From positions 1 through 31,633 of the forward strand of contig JAUWOI010000002.1 in assembly GCA_030612185.1 (NCBI GenBank): a stretch of DNA of 31,633 nt, read 5' to 3'. Below the pieces are notes generated by a model. That model was not told the origin of the DNA and did not search any database. It was given only the letters and a program-made list of their open reading frames with translations. Below are positions 15,493-24,273 of the stretch, one piece after another. The stretch comes from Anaerolineae bacterium. GTDB taxonomy: Bacteria > Chloroflexota > Anaerolineae > B4-G1. How positions within the stretch are numbered: position 1 is the stretch's first letter; every line of letters starts with the position of its first letter. The translations under genes were made by a program, and so were the position numbers.

Positions 15493-16748
15493 TGAGAATC
15501 CTCCACGTAGTTCACGGCTATCCCCCATCCACGGGGGGAGCTCAATGGCTGACGAAGAACCTTTCCGAACAACTTGTCTCACGTTACCATGATGAGGTGA
15601 CCGTGTTCACAACGGTCGCCTACAACACAGAACACTTTTGGTGCTCTGACGAGCCCGCGATGCCTGCCGGAACAGAGGAAATCAGCGGCGTGACAGTGCG
15701 CCGCTTCGCCGTATTCAATCGCCTGAACGTACTGCGCATGCTGATCGCTGGTGTAGCACATAGGCTGCGTCTCCCCTACAACGATTGGCTGCGCACCATC
15801 TACAATGGCCCGTTGATCTTTGGAATGACCGAGGCCGTCGCCAGTAGTGGAGCCGATGTCGTGTTTGCCACCGCTTTTCCCCTTCTACACATGTACTATG
15901 CGCTGGCGGGGGCCCAACGTGCTGGAATCCCTATCGTCTTTCTGGGCGCAATTCACACCGCCGACGCGTGGGGCTACGACCGGAAGATGATTTTCCGGGC
16001 GATTCAGCAGGCTGACACCTACATCGCCCTCACGACCTTTGAGCACGACTACTTGATCAAGCGCGGCATTCGGGCGGACAGGATATCAGTTATTGGTCCA
16101 GGCGTGGACGCCCGCGCCTTTGCCAGGGCCGATGGTACGATGATAAGACGCCGGTATGGCTGGGGAGAGGCTCCGGTCGTGGCTCTCGTGGCTAAACAGA
16201 CCGCGCGCAAACGTTCTGACGTCATGCTGGAGGCTATGCGACGGGTATGGGCCGTGCGCCCCGACGCCCGGTTGCTGATTGCAGGCGCACGAACCCCCTA
16301 TTCTTGTCAGATTGAGGAGATGATCGGTGCTCTCCCACCAGTGCAGCAGACCCACGTCACAGTGGTCAGCGATTTTTCAGAAGGAGAAAAACCCAACTTG
16401 CTGGCAGCCTGCGACATCTTCGTCCTGCCATCCGGACAGGAATCTTTCGGCATCGCGTTTGTCGAGGCCTGGGCCTGCGGCAAGCCAGTCGTTGGGGTCC
16501 GCATTGGGGCCATTCCGTCAGTCATTGACGAGGGCCAAGATGGCTTGCTGGTTGCGTATCAAGATGCCGACGACCTGGCGCGGGCCACCCTGAAACTGCT
16601 GGCGAACCCACAGCGGCGGGCACAGATGGGTGAGGCGGGACGGAGGAAGGTGATGGAGAACTATACGTGGGAGATCGTGGCCGACCGGGTGCGCGCGGTG
16701 TACGTTGAAGCGATCTCCCATCAAGCCGGACTTGAGGAGGCGACATAG
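15492..16748 (+). CDS. GT4-family glycosyltransferase
   Basis: Retaining GT-B glycosyltransferase of 418 aa. It begins MRILHVVHGYPPSTGGAQWL, the classic Gly-rich start of GT4 enzymes. The C-terminal domain begins near RISVIGPGVDARAF and includes VVALVAKQTARKRSDVML and GQESFGIAFVEAWACGKPVV with the E-x7-E pair. The ATG at 15492 overlaps the YfhO stop by one base; an upstream in-frame start at 15459 would add 11 residues atypical for the family. It is the last gene of the forward operon and converges on a minus-strand GT4 gene 87 nt further. No terminator is obvious in that 87-nt gap. Sugar specificity unknown. Confidence 0.92.
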   Translation: MRILHVVHGYPPSTGGAQWLTKNLSEQLVSRYHDEVTVFTTVAYNTEHFWCSDEPAMPAGTEEISGVTVRRFAVFNRLNVLRMLIAGVAHRLRLPYNDWLRTIYNGPLIFGMTEAVASSGADVVFATAFPLLHMYYALAGAQRAGIPIVFLGAIHTADAWGYDRKMIFRAIQQADTYIALTTFEHDYLIKRGIRADRISVIGPGVDARAFARADGTMIRRRYGWGEAPVVALVAKQTARKRSDVMLEAMRRVWAVRPDARLLIAGARTPYSCQIEEMIGALPPVQQTHVTVVSDFSEGEKPNLLAACDIFVLPSGQESFGIAFVEAWACGKPVVGVRIGAIPSVIDEGQDGLLVAYQDADDLARATLKLLANPQRRAQMGEAGRRKVMENYTWEIVADRVRAVYVEAISHQAGLEEAT

Positions 16749-16835
16749 ATCCCCGCGCTAGCGCACCGACCAAGCCAGCAGCAGGAGCAGGGTGATTCCA
16801 AGGGGAGGCTCTGTTTTCGCACCAGCATCACTTGC

Positions 16836-17903
16836 TCACATCCCGAGGTCGTGTAGTCGTTTCACCAGTCGTTCCTCTATCTTTTCCGGCAGAAAGTCAC
16901 GCAGTCGCTCACGTTGCCGGGCAACGACTTGGGCTCGCAAGCCTTCATCTTCGACTAGCAACCCAACCAACTCCGCCACCGCGGCATAGTCCTTGACCGT
17001 CACCGAAATGCCGCTGCCACCCAGCGTCTCGGGTACAGCGGCTGCCTTGTAGGCGACAATAGGCACCTCGAAGTGCATACTCTCCAGCAGCGGCGCACCG
17101 AACCCCTCGTGCTCGCTCATGCTGAGGTAGACACTGGCACACCGATAGTACGCTACCAGTTGTGAAGTGCTCACGTGTCCAGTGAACACGACGTCCGAGA
17201 GGCCCAAACGTGTTACCAGCGCTTGCAGAAACTCGAGGTAGGACTCCACTTTCTGTACTGACCCGACCAGTAAGAGGCGGGCATCTGGTCGCACGAATCT
17301 TTTGAGATAGTAAAACGTCAGGATTAGATCCTCAAACCGCTTGTTAGGAACAACCCGTCCCACGAACAGAATATTGACACCGCCTTGCCAGCGCTTTAGC
17401 ACCTTCCGGTCCGGACGAACCGCGTAACGCCTCGAGTCGAAGATGATGGGCAAAACTCCCACATTAGTCCAGCCCCGCTCCGCCAGTTCCTGGCAGTTGA
17501 ACGTTGAGACTCCCCATCCCGCTTCGGCCAATGCTCTCAGGCGATCCAGTTGCTTGCGTCCTGACTGCGCGGCTTCGAAGTAGAATTCGTTGATGCCAGC
17601 GAAGTAAGCAGGGGGCGTGATGTTGTGATAGATTACCACCTTGCGATCTGGGACCTGCTCCAGCCAAGACAGCACCTCAGTGGAATAGCCTATAGAGAAG
17701 TGCAGCAACAATATGTTCGTAGGCGACGAGTAGCGTGCATACTGCGTAATCTGCCGCGCGCGTCCCTCGAAGAGGAGGGGTAAATGCTCACAGAATACCT
17801 CGCCGCGGTACCCTAAGCGCTGCAACAGGCGCTGCAGACTCAGAATCTGGTTGCTGGCTGCGTCTCCGTAGGATACAGTGGGATAAAACTGATGCACCTG
17901 CAC
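16836..17903 (-). CDS. GT4-family glycosyltransferase (paralogue of the gene at 23133)
   Basis: GT-B glycosyltransferase of about 355 aa. The N-terminal part VQVHQFYPTVSYGDAASNQI resembles the paralogue's start (MEIHQIIPILLTKDAMGNQA). The donor-binding region is VNILFVGRVVPNKRFEDLI and SEHEGFGAPLLESMHFEVPI with the E-x7-E motif, near-identical to the paralogue even in codons: both genes share the same bases for EHEGFG. The start is uncertain: no ATG fits, and the GTG at 17903 is preferred because GAAGAG lies about 9 nt upstream and the small gene before it ends at 17923. The open frame extends to 17966 through that gene. It is the last gene of the long minus-strand series. Confidence 0.88.
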   Translation of the reverse strand: MQVHQFYPTVSYGDAASNQILSLQRLLQRLGYRGEVFCEHLPLLFEGRARQITQYARYSSPTNILLLHFSIGYSTEVLSWLEQVPDRKVVIYHNITPPAYFAGINEFYFEAAQSGRKQLDRLRALAEAGWGVSTFNCQELAERGWTNVGVLPIIFDSRRYAVRPDRKVLKRWQGGVNILFVGRVVPNKRFEDLILTFYYLKRFVRPDARLLLVGSVQKVESYLEFLQALVTRLGLSDVVFTGHVSTSQLVAYYRCASVYLSMSEHEGFGAPLLESMHFEVPIVAYKAAAVPETLGGSGISVTVKDYAAVAELVGLLVEDEGLRAQVVARQRERLRDFLPEKIEERLVKRLHDLGM

Positions 17904-17922
17904 AGATATAGCTCTTCTATTC

Positions 17923-18375
17923 CTATGTTCCTCGAAGTTCCTCGATCTCTCGCCGCAGACGCCCATTCTCCTCGACCAGCCCTTCCAGTATTCGCAGCAC
18001 CTGCCGGTTGAAGTGCGATTGCTTTTCCAACGAAGGGAGCAAGTAACGGCGGATCTCCGCGTTGATGATGCGTCGTATTAGCGCGTGCATCGGGCCTAAG
18101 ATTGGTATGCGCCAATCAATCACATAGTGACGTGGCACAATGTCGCAGTCGCGCTGCCGGATCGGGATATGGCTGCCTGAGGCGGATCTACCTGCCGTGT
18201 CCCCAAGCATTTCTTGCCAAAGAGCCTCGGCGACAGCCACCGGGCTTTCGCCCTCTTCATCAGACAATGAAGTCAATGAAGCACCGCTACGGCGTGCCAT
18301 TCTTGCACGTACCCGCTCCATGATCTCTTCGGCGTTGATATTTTCGTCTGGAATATTGAGCCAGTCATCACTCAT
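17923..18375 (-). CDS. small coiled-coil protein carrying the shared QxxFN module (copy A)
   Basis: Protein of 150 aa without a known catalytic domain. Residues about 5-30 have an acidic start and the helix INAEEIMERVRARMARR, similar in pattern to the start of the protein at 21535. A low-complexity Ser/Glu region follows. Residues 90-150 hold the module shared with three neighbours: IPILGP, an amphipathic helix with paired Arg, QSHFN at 119-123, and a coiled-coil end (ENGRLRREIEELRGT). No signal peptide or membrane segment is seen, so it is probably cytoplasmic. It lies between the FG-GAP protein (41 nt) and a GT4 gene (19 nt). A structural or recruiting role is inferred; the product is not recognised by name. 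Confidence 0.75.
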   Translation of the reverse strand: MSDDWLNIPDENINAEEIMERVRARMARRSGASLTSLSDEEGESPVAVAEALWQEMLGDTAGRSASGSHIPIRQRDCDIVPRHYVIDWRIPILGPMHALIRRIINAEIRRYLLPSLEKQSHFNRQVLRILEGLVEENGRLRREIEELRGT

Positions 18376-18416
18376 TCTTCCTCTCTCCCACGCCTATGTC
18401 CCCTATTCCCCTCCGA

Positions 18417-21332
18417 TCAGTACTGACGCGACACAACCGGCAGGTGGACTCGCCTCACCCCTGGCACAACCGTGCCCAGGCTGACCTCATCCACGACCAG
18501 CCACCCGCTACCTTGAGGTGGACTGTCCAGGTGCAGCACGACCGTCACGGCCTGCTCCCGCAATACGCTCAAATCCATCCAGACGTGCGCCCAGGTCGTC
18601 GCAGACGCAGGTAATGTATGAGTCAATGTCTGGGTAAGCCCCTGTACGGCAACCCACGCGGGGTTACTGAGCAACAGCGTGCCGTTACCACCGATGCGAT
18701 ATATCAGCGAGAGCACCGGATCGTGCAACGTTTCCGAGAGGACGACGGTCTGGCTCAACGCGGCTGACCTAGCCATCGTGCCGTCCGCGCTGCTCAATTG
18801 CGCAGCGTGATACCCGGTGTGGGCGGTGTCCGTTACTATGGCTACACCAGGCTCGGACACCAACCAACCGCTCAGATCGCCTGACTCGAACTGCCCGTTG
18901 ACCAGTACATCATCGGCCGGCGGTAAGTAAAAGTCCAGGCTCTCTACAGTGCCTGAGAGGTGTTGCATAGCGGGGAGCGAACCAAAGCCGGAACGGGATG
19001 CAGTGAGCGCATACGTGCCTGGAGTATCGTAGCACAGCAGGTAGCGGCCGTCTATCCCAGTGCGCGTCACCAGCGATGTGGCAGGCGTGGCCTCAGTCAG
19101 GGCATTGAAGATGGGCTGCTCCAGGGTGTTGCGCACTACGCCCGAAAATCCGTACCGTGTCACTCGCGTATGGGCGTCGGCACTGGCATGTACTGCTTCC
19201 AAATTGCCGGCCGCGTCGCGGGCACGGGAGCGAAAGTAGTAAGTGTGACCAGGGATACCATACCTGCCGGAGACGGCGGTGGTCCCGTTCATCCAGGCCG
19301 TCCACACCCCACCGGTCCCGTCGCGCCCCTCAATGTCGTAGCTGGCGATGCTGGAGTTGTCGTCCCAGCCCTGCCAAGAGACTGTTGCAGACAACACGTC
19401 GCACGGCGGAGCGGTGACTCGCGAGATAGGCGGGACGGTGTCGATCTGGAAGGGTCCCAGGTGCACTGTATCGGTGGCCAGATTTCTCGCCAAGTCCACT
19501 GCACGCAGGTGAAAGTACCATTCCAAGCCATCGGTCAGCGGGTCACTGGCGAGGCTGTTCAGCGTGAACGATGCAAACTGAGAGCCCCAGCCAGGCTCCG
19601 TGGAAGGGGAGGTATCCCAGACGTAGAAGTAGCCCCTGAGTCCACTCTCGTCGTCGCTGCCACCAGACCAAGACATCTGCACAACGTTGTTGTTCGACCA
19701 CGCGCCGGGAGTGTGGGTGGGGCTGGTGACGCTGGGATTTTGCGGCGGAGTCGCGTCACCAAAGTAGACGTTGCCGGTGCGTTGCACGTCGTGGTGGAAC
19801 ATAGGCCAGGGATGACGACCATCGGTCGCCCCTTGTTCGTGCCAGACGTACACCATGCCGTACTCTGCAGCGTCTGCTCCTCCTATGAGCAGCTCAACCA
19901 TGCCGTCGTTATCAACGTCGTCTACCACAGGAGCAGAGGCGAGAAAGTGCTGCGTATAGTGGCTCTTGTCGGCATTCTGAACCCCGTCAGGCTCAACAAT
20001 GGTCACGCCACTCCCTGTCCACACGACCACCAGAATCTCAACCTGTCCGTCGCCGTCGTAGTCTGCCAGGATCGGCGTATAGGGTAATGGACCGTGGTCT
20101 TGACTAGGCCAGGGAAGAGTGACCTCCGGACTCATTGGGAAGCCGTTCACTGATTCTCCATTGCCATGCCAGGCGTAGAGCAACGTACAACCGGTATCGC
20201 TCTCTCTGCCACATCCGATCACAACCTCCAGGTCACCATCTCCATCCAGATCGCCCAACGCCGGCGAGGCCGTCATAATACCGGCCGTTGGTCGCGGCCA
20301 CCCCGGAAGCGGGTGGCCGTTGTGGTCCCAGGCATACACCTCATGTCCGGCCCCAGGAATATATCCGCCGGTGCCCACGACGACGTCCAGCCAGCCATCG
20401 CCGTCGATATCCCCGATTGCCGGAGAAGAAAACACGTTCTGCTGAGTCTCAACAGGCCACCCTGGTACTGTGCTGCCGTCCCCATTGATCGCCCAGACCG
20501 TGCCCTTGCTATAGTCTGGTTGCCCTACGCAATCCCAGAGCGGACTATCGGTACCAACGATCACCTCCGGCAACCCATCTCCATCAATGTCGCCCAGTGC
20601 TGGCGAGGACCAGCCGCCGCGCAAAAGACACTTATCTCGGTCAATCGGCCAGCCCTCCACCGCCGCGCCCGTGTGGTGCCAGGCGTGGATGCGACGGTCA
20701 AACCCTTCGACCACGATCTCTAGGTCACCGTCGCCGTCCAGGTCTCCCAGCGCAGGCGTCGAGAAGAAGCCGTCGGTGTACCCATCAGGATAGCTGCTCC
20801 CCGATCCGCTGCCTGTCTCGTCGTAACTCAGTTGCGGCCAGCCGGAAGCCAGGGTAAACCCTGTGCTGCCGCCGACATAGGTGTACGCGATCACCGCACC
20901 ATTCTTGTGAAAGAATGGGTCTCCTCCCACACTGACCACGATCTCGAGGCTGCCGTTACCGTCGAGGTCGGCCACCACTGGTGTAGAGTCCATCCGCGAG
21001 TCCGTCGTTGGGTTAGTGACTCCAGCCGCGTTGATATCTACCCACAGCTCGCGGCTCCAGTAGATGCTCCAAGATGCGCCATCGTACCGCAAGACGTAGA
21101 GCACCCCGTTTTGCGCAGCAGTCACGATCTCCTTCAGGCCATCCCCATCAAAGTCGGCGGTAGTCAGACCGGAGTTGAGGATCCGCTGTCCCCCTAGTGA
21201 AACCTGGTCAAGTACAGACGCTCGAGAAACAGCGCACTGCCGACCGGGGACATTCAGCATAATCCCCAGGAGAATCACAAGCCCTAGAGATGACATTCCC
21301 TTCAGTATTGCAGTCCTCAATCTGCATCCCAT
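18417..21332 (-). CDS. secreted FG-GAP/VCBS-repeat beta-propeller protein with C-terminal beta domains
   Basis: Large exported protein of about 971 aa. A signal peptide covers residues 1-33 (MGCRLRTAILKG, hydrophobic core). Eight repeats of the kind ALGDLDGDGDLEIVV follow (about 50-500), each with a DxDGDG calcium-binding loop, predicting an integrin-like beta-propeller. Next come two fibronectin-like stretches (about 520-690), a carboxypeptidase-regulatory-like domain (YGFSGVVRN, DGRYLLCYDTPGTYAL; about 725-800) and a jelly-roll-like domain starting NGQFESGDLSGW (about 810-950). It ends RRVHLPVVSRQY, similar to the subtilase tail. The ATG at 21332 has GAGGGG 10 nt upstream; a GTG at 21350 is possible. 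Placed within a glycan locus, it may be a surface protein decorated by these enzymes (inference). Confidence 0.9.
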   Translation of the reverse strand: MGCRLRTAILKGMSSLGLVILLGIMLNVPGRQCAVSRASVLDQVSLGGQRILNSGLTTADFDGDGLKEIVTAAQNGVLYVLRYDGASWSIYWSRELWVDINAAGVTNPTTDSRMDSTPVVADLDGNGSLEIVVSVGGDPFFHKNGAVIAYTYVGGSTGFTLASGWPQLSYDETGSGSGSSYPDGYTDGFFSTPALGDLDGDGDLEIVVEGFDRRIHAWHHTGAAVEGWPIDRDKCLLRGGWSSPALGDIDGDGLPEVIVGTDSPLWDCVGQPDYSKGTVWAINGDGSTVPGWPVETQQNVFSSPAIGDIDGDGWLDVVVGTGGYIPGAGHEVYAWDHNGHPLPGWPRPTAGIMTASPALGDLDGDGDLEVVIGCGRESDTGCTLLYAWHGNGESVNGFPMSPEVTLPWPSQDHGPLPYTPILADYDGDGQVEILVVVWTGSGVTIVEPDGVQNADKSHYTQHFLASAPVVDDVDNDGMVELLIGGADAAEYGMVYVWHEQGATDGRHPWPMFHHDVQRTGNVYFGDATPPQNPSVTSPTHTPGAWSNNNVVQMSWSGGSDDESGLRGYFYVWDTSPSTEPGWGSQFASFTLNSLASDPLTDGLEWYFHLRAVDLARNLATDTVHLGPFQIDTVPPISRVTAPPCDVLSATVSWQGWDDNSSIASYDIEGRDGTGGVWTAWMNGTTAVSGRYGIPGHTYYFRSRARDAAGNLEAVHASADAHTRVTRYGFSGVVRNTLEQPIFNALTEATPATSLVTRTGIDGRYLLCYDTPGTYALTASRSGFGSLPAMQHLSGTVESLDFYLPPADDVLVNGQFESGDLSGWLVSEPGVAIVTDTAHTGYHAAQLSSADGTMARSAALSQTVVLSETLHDPVLSLIYRIGGNGTLLLSNPAWVAVQGLTQTLTHTLPASATTWAHVWMDLSVLREQAVTVVLHLDSPPQGSGWLVVDEVSLGTVVPGVRRVHLPVVSRQY

Positions 21333-21534
21333 CTCACATGTCCCCCTCACCAGAGACTGCGTCTACATCAGTGCAATCAGGCTCTCTGTCCATGATAAAC
21401 AAGAATTGTCCAGAGAACAATAGGGAAATTGTACTAATTCCCCTCGAGACAGCGACCGCTGTGCAAGATATGTACCGCTCGGGACAGCGGGGAGGGTGGC
21501 AACGAGCAGACTAGATACGATCGGAGGTCTATCG

Positions 21535-22062
21535 TCAAGGTCTTTGATTATCTGCGGCGAGGCGCTCCTTGAGTCGCTCGACCTCCTCGTGCAGTTTCGT
21601 GATTTCTTGCCGCATATAGTTGAATTCATCTGCTGTGACGTGTTCTCCTTCTTCCCTCTCCGCTACTTTGTTCACTGCCAGGAGGATATGCTTGTTGAAC
21701 TCGATCTGTCTATAGGCCAGCCTGTTGACGTAGAAGATGACCAGGTTATGCACGGCCACACGTACGCGCTGCCAGAGCGGCCCCAGAATAGGCACTTTGG
21801 GCGGAGGAGTGAGGGACAAAGATACTGCAACATTGTCATAGCTCATGCGTGCTTGTTGCAGAGAATATGCTTGTCCAGGAAAATCTGTCTCTTTGGCCGT
21901 CTTGTATAGACTGGCAACAAAAGCATCGTAATCTTCCTGATCGGCTACCGCCTGCTTTCGGTGTGCTTGAATTCTTTCACAGATCTGGTCTGCAATTTCT
22001 TGGATATCAAGACCCGGATCACGGACCTCGATCACATCCAACAGATTCTCATTCATTGACAC
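21535..22062 (-). CDS. small coiled-coil protein carrying the shared QxxFN module (copy B)
   Basis: Protein of 175 aa without a known catalytic domain. The N-terminal helix GLDIQEIADQICERIQAHRK resembles in pattern that of the protein at 17923. The middle is Ala/Tyr/Gln-rich. Residues 90-135 hold VPILGPL, an amphipathic helix, RQIEFN at 118-123 and hydrophobic heptads; residues 145-172 form a coiled coil (EITKLHEEVERLKERL). No signal peptide is present. The frame begins at GTG 22062 with GGGGGA 9 nt upstream; the ATG at 22056 is two codons later. It lies 19 nt after the methyltransferase gene on the same strand, and the FG-GAP gene starts about 200 nt downstream. Function unknown; it may scaffold the module-bearing enzymes. 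Confidence 0.75.
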   Translation of the reverse strand: MSMNENLLDVIEVRDPGLDIQEIADQICERIQAHRKQAVADQEDYDAFVASLYKTAKETDFPGQAYSLQQARMSYDNVAVSLSLTPPPKVPILGPLWQRVRVAVHNLVIFYVNRLAYRQIEFNKHILLAVNKVAEREEGEHVTADEFNYMRQEITKLHEEVERLKERLAADNQRP

Positions 22063-22081
22063 GGCACTTTTTCCCCCACAT

Positions 22082-23098
22082 CTATCGGCGCTTTAGTTCC
22101 ATCTCTAGACCTGCAATCCTCTCGTGCAGGGACATAACTTCATCACGCAGTCTGGCTATTTCTATATCCTGTCGGCAATGATCTGCAACCATCTGGCTTA
22201 GCAGATCTACAACGTAATAATTGAACTTGGTTTGGCGACTCGCCAACATATTGGTGTAATACGCAGAGAGCCGGTGAAACGCCCTTTTCAACGTAGCCAG
22301 AAGAGTAGATACACCGGGGGGACCGCGTCGCTCCACCGATACACTGACATATATTTTGTTATAGAGAGCAGTTGCTTGAGCCAGACTATGTTGTATGCTC
22401 TCTCCGAACGTCTGGATGGAGTATCGATTGTCGGACTCCCGTTGCGCTTTCTGGTAGACAAAAATGGTACTCGTCCAGGTAGGCATTCCTTGCACAAGAG
22501 GTGTTCCCACCAGAAATGCCTGCAGGCCTGGACGATGTATCAAACCTCTGTCCAAGAACTTCTTGTGCCAGAATCCCCGCGTAGCGATTGTAATATGGGA
22601 TCTATCATTCGGGTCTACGGTAACATGATCATCCGGGCAGGATGGATCCTGATTCAAACAAATGATGAGGAAGAGATATCTCGAAGTTGTTCGCGCCAGC
22701 TCATCAATGGCTTTTTCCGCCTGGGCTACGGTGAGGTGTTCCATTGTATCGGTGGCAAACACCAGGTCAAAGTGATCATCGGGAAACGGAAGATCAGTAA
22801 TGCTTGCTTGGCAGAGGTGATCACGGGCCTCCCGAAATCCATGGCGCACTGCGTATGAGCTAATATCAATCCCATAAGCGCCAACACCCAAGCGCCTTAA
22901 GTAGCCAACCAAGAAACCTTTGGCACAACCGCAATCGAGCGCCCTCCGCGGCCGGAAGAATCTGTGTAACAGCTCCGCCAAGGGAAAGAGCACACCTGAC
23001 AGATTAGTTTCCTTATACCCCTGGTAGGCAGACTTGGTGCCTGTGCCATCATAGTACTCTTTATCATAAAAGATGGCCTGTACCTGCTGTTGATCCAT
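22082..23098 (-). CDS. SAM-dependent methyltransferase with C-terminal shared module
   Basis: Class I methyltransferase of 338 aa fused to a coiled-coil tail. Residues 53-64 contain motif I (RALDCGCAKGFL), followed by YGIDIS at the end of the second strand and FPDDHFDLVFATDTMEHL, the motif region before the fourth strand. The catalytic domain ends near residue 215. The tail from about 263 is STLLATLKRAFHRLSAYY, then RQTKFN and a coiled coil rich in Glu, Arg and Leu, the same layout as in the neighbours at 17923, 21535 and 24274 but with a degenerate PILGP turn. The ATG at 23098 has AAGGAGG 5 nt upstream. The substrate is probably a sugar or glycan end group, judged from context only. Confidence 0.88.
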   Translation of the reverse strand: MDQQQVQAIFYDKEYYDGTGTKSAYQGYKETNLSGVLFPLAELLHRFFRPRRALDCGCAKGFLVGYLRRLGVGAYGIDISSYAVRHGFREARDHLCQASITDLPFPDDHFDLVFATDTMEHLTVAQAEKAIDELARTTSRYLFLIICLNQDPSCPDDHVTVDPNDRSHITIATRGFWHKKFLDRGLIHRPGLQAFLVGTPLVQGMPTWTSTIFVYQKAQRESDNRYSIQTFGESIQHSLAQATALYNKIYVSVSVERRGPPGVSTLLATLKRAFHRLSAYYTNMLASRQTKFNYYVVDLLSQMVADHCRQDIEIARLRDEVMSLHERIAGLEMELKRR

Positions 23099-23132
23099 TA
23101 GCCCTCCTTGTCTCAAAACAACATGGCTGTGG

Positions 23133-24194
23133 TCAGGAGGTCACCCTGTTCACCCAACGGAGCAAGGCCTCCCTCACACGTTCAGAGGACATCTCAGAGA
23201 GGCGACAGTGTTGCTCCACAACAATCTGCCCTTGCAATTGCACGTCGTGAACAACCATATCGACTAGCTCAGCGATTACTTCATATCGTTTCTTACGCAA
23301 CAAAATGCCTGCCGTACCGAGCGTGTCGGGGACGGCCGCTGCCTTGTAGGCAATCACGGGAACATCGCAGTACATCGCTTCCAGTAGCGGGACGCCAAAC
23401 CCCTCGTGCTCGCTCATGCACACGAAAACCGAGGCCGTCTTATAGTAGGCCACCAGTTCTGCCTGAGAGACTGAGCCTACCCACACCACATTGCTGACGC
23501 CGAGCTGCCTGGCCAATTGCTTGAGCCAATACTCGTACACCTCAGTTCCATTGGATGAGCCCACAAGGATCAGACGCGCATGCGGATCAATCCATCGCTC
23601 GTAGTAGGCGAACATACGAATCAAATCGTCCGGTCGTTTATTGGGTGCGATTCGTCCCACGAACAGTATGTTGACACGACCATCGCCATACCTCCGCATC
23701 ACTGTGCCAGCCGGCGGAAGATCAAGCTGAGAGAACCCTAGAATCGGTGGAATCACCGTCACATCTCGAAAACCCATCTCCAGTAATTCGCGGCGGTTGT
23801 ACTCCGATGCAGCCAGCGCACTGGGAGCGAAATCTCTGAGAGAAGCCAACTCCTCTCTAGAGCGGGCAAGCACCAGGGCTGCCGCAGGGTTGATAGCCTC
23901 AAAATAGTGAGCCGGCGTCACGTTATGATAGTATACAACCACACGATCCGGGAGGGACCGCACGAACTCAGTGATAGGCTGGGAACTGACCCCATAGTGA
24001 TAAATGAGCACATTATCTGGATGACTTTTGTACTCCTGATATCTATGCCACCTATCCGTCAGCTCAACAGCCCCTTGTACAGTGTATATTAGCGATCTGT
24101 ATCCCCAGTCGTGCAGCAAGGCCTGCATTGCCAGGGCCTGGTTGCCCATCGCATCCTTGGTCAACAGGATCGGGATGATTTGGTGGATCTCCAT
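23133..24194 (-). CDS. GT4-family glycosyltransferase (paralogue of the gene at 16836)
   Basis: GT-B glycosyltransferase of 353 aa starting MEIHQIIPILLTKDAMGNQA. The N-terminal domain includes VVVYYHNVTPAHYFEAIN, also found in the paralogue as VVIYHNITPPAYFAGIN. The C-terminal domain has VNILFVGRIAPNKRPDDLI and SEHEGFGVPLLEAMYCDVPV with the E-x7-E pair. AAAGG lies 7 nt before the ATG. It sits between two module-bearing genes, the GT2 at 24274 and the methyltransferase at 22082, with gaps of 79 and 34 nt, so the group is likely one transcription unit. The paralogy suggests duplication of a GT4-plus-module block within the locus. Sugar specificity unknown. Confidence 0.92.
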   Translation of the reverse strand: MEIHQIIPILLTKDAMGNQALAMQALLHDWGYRSLIYTVQGAVELTDRWHRYQEYKSHPDNVLIYHYGVSSQPITEFVRSLPDRVVVYYHNVTPAHYFEAINPAAALVLARSREELASLRDFAPSALAASEYNRRELLEMGFRDVTVIPPILGFSQLDLPPAGTVMRRYGDGRVNILFVGRIAPNKRPDDLIRMFAYYERWIDPHARLILVGSSNGTEVYEYWLKQLARQLGVSNVVWVGSVSQAELVAYYKTASVFVCMSEHEGFGVPLLEAMYCDVPVIAYKAAAVPDTLGTAGILLRKKRYEVIAELVDMVVHDVQLQGQIVVEQHCRLSEMSSERVREALLRWVNRVTS

Positions 24195-24273
24195 CTTTTG
24201 CCTTTCACAGGGTCATGCGCGTGAATACGCCTGCTGGTGACTGTAGTGGTCACACAGCCACCGACGTGTCGCC

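Noticed and set aside
18960..20087. 375-codon plus-strand frame
   Set aside because: Antisense to the FG-GAP protein; the apparent protein repeats are the reverse of DxDGDG codons.
18417..21332. Spaced repeats that could look like a CRISPR array
   Set aside because: They are degenerate coding repeats of a beta-propeller with irregular spacing, not identical direct repeats with unique spacers.
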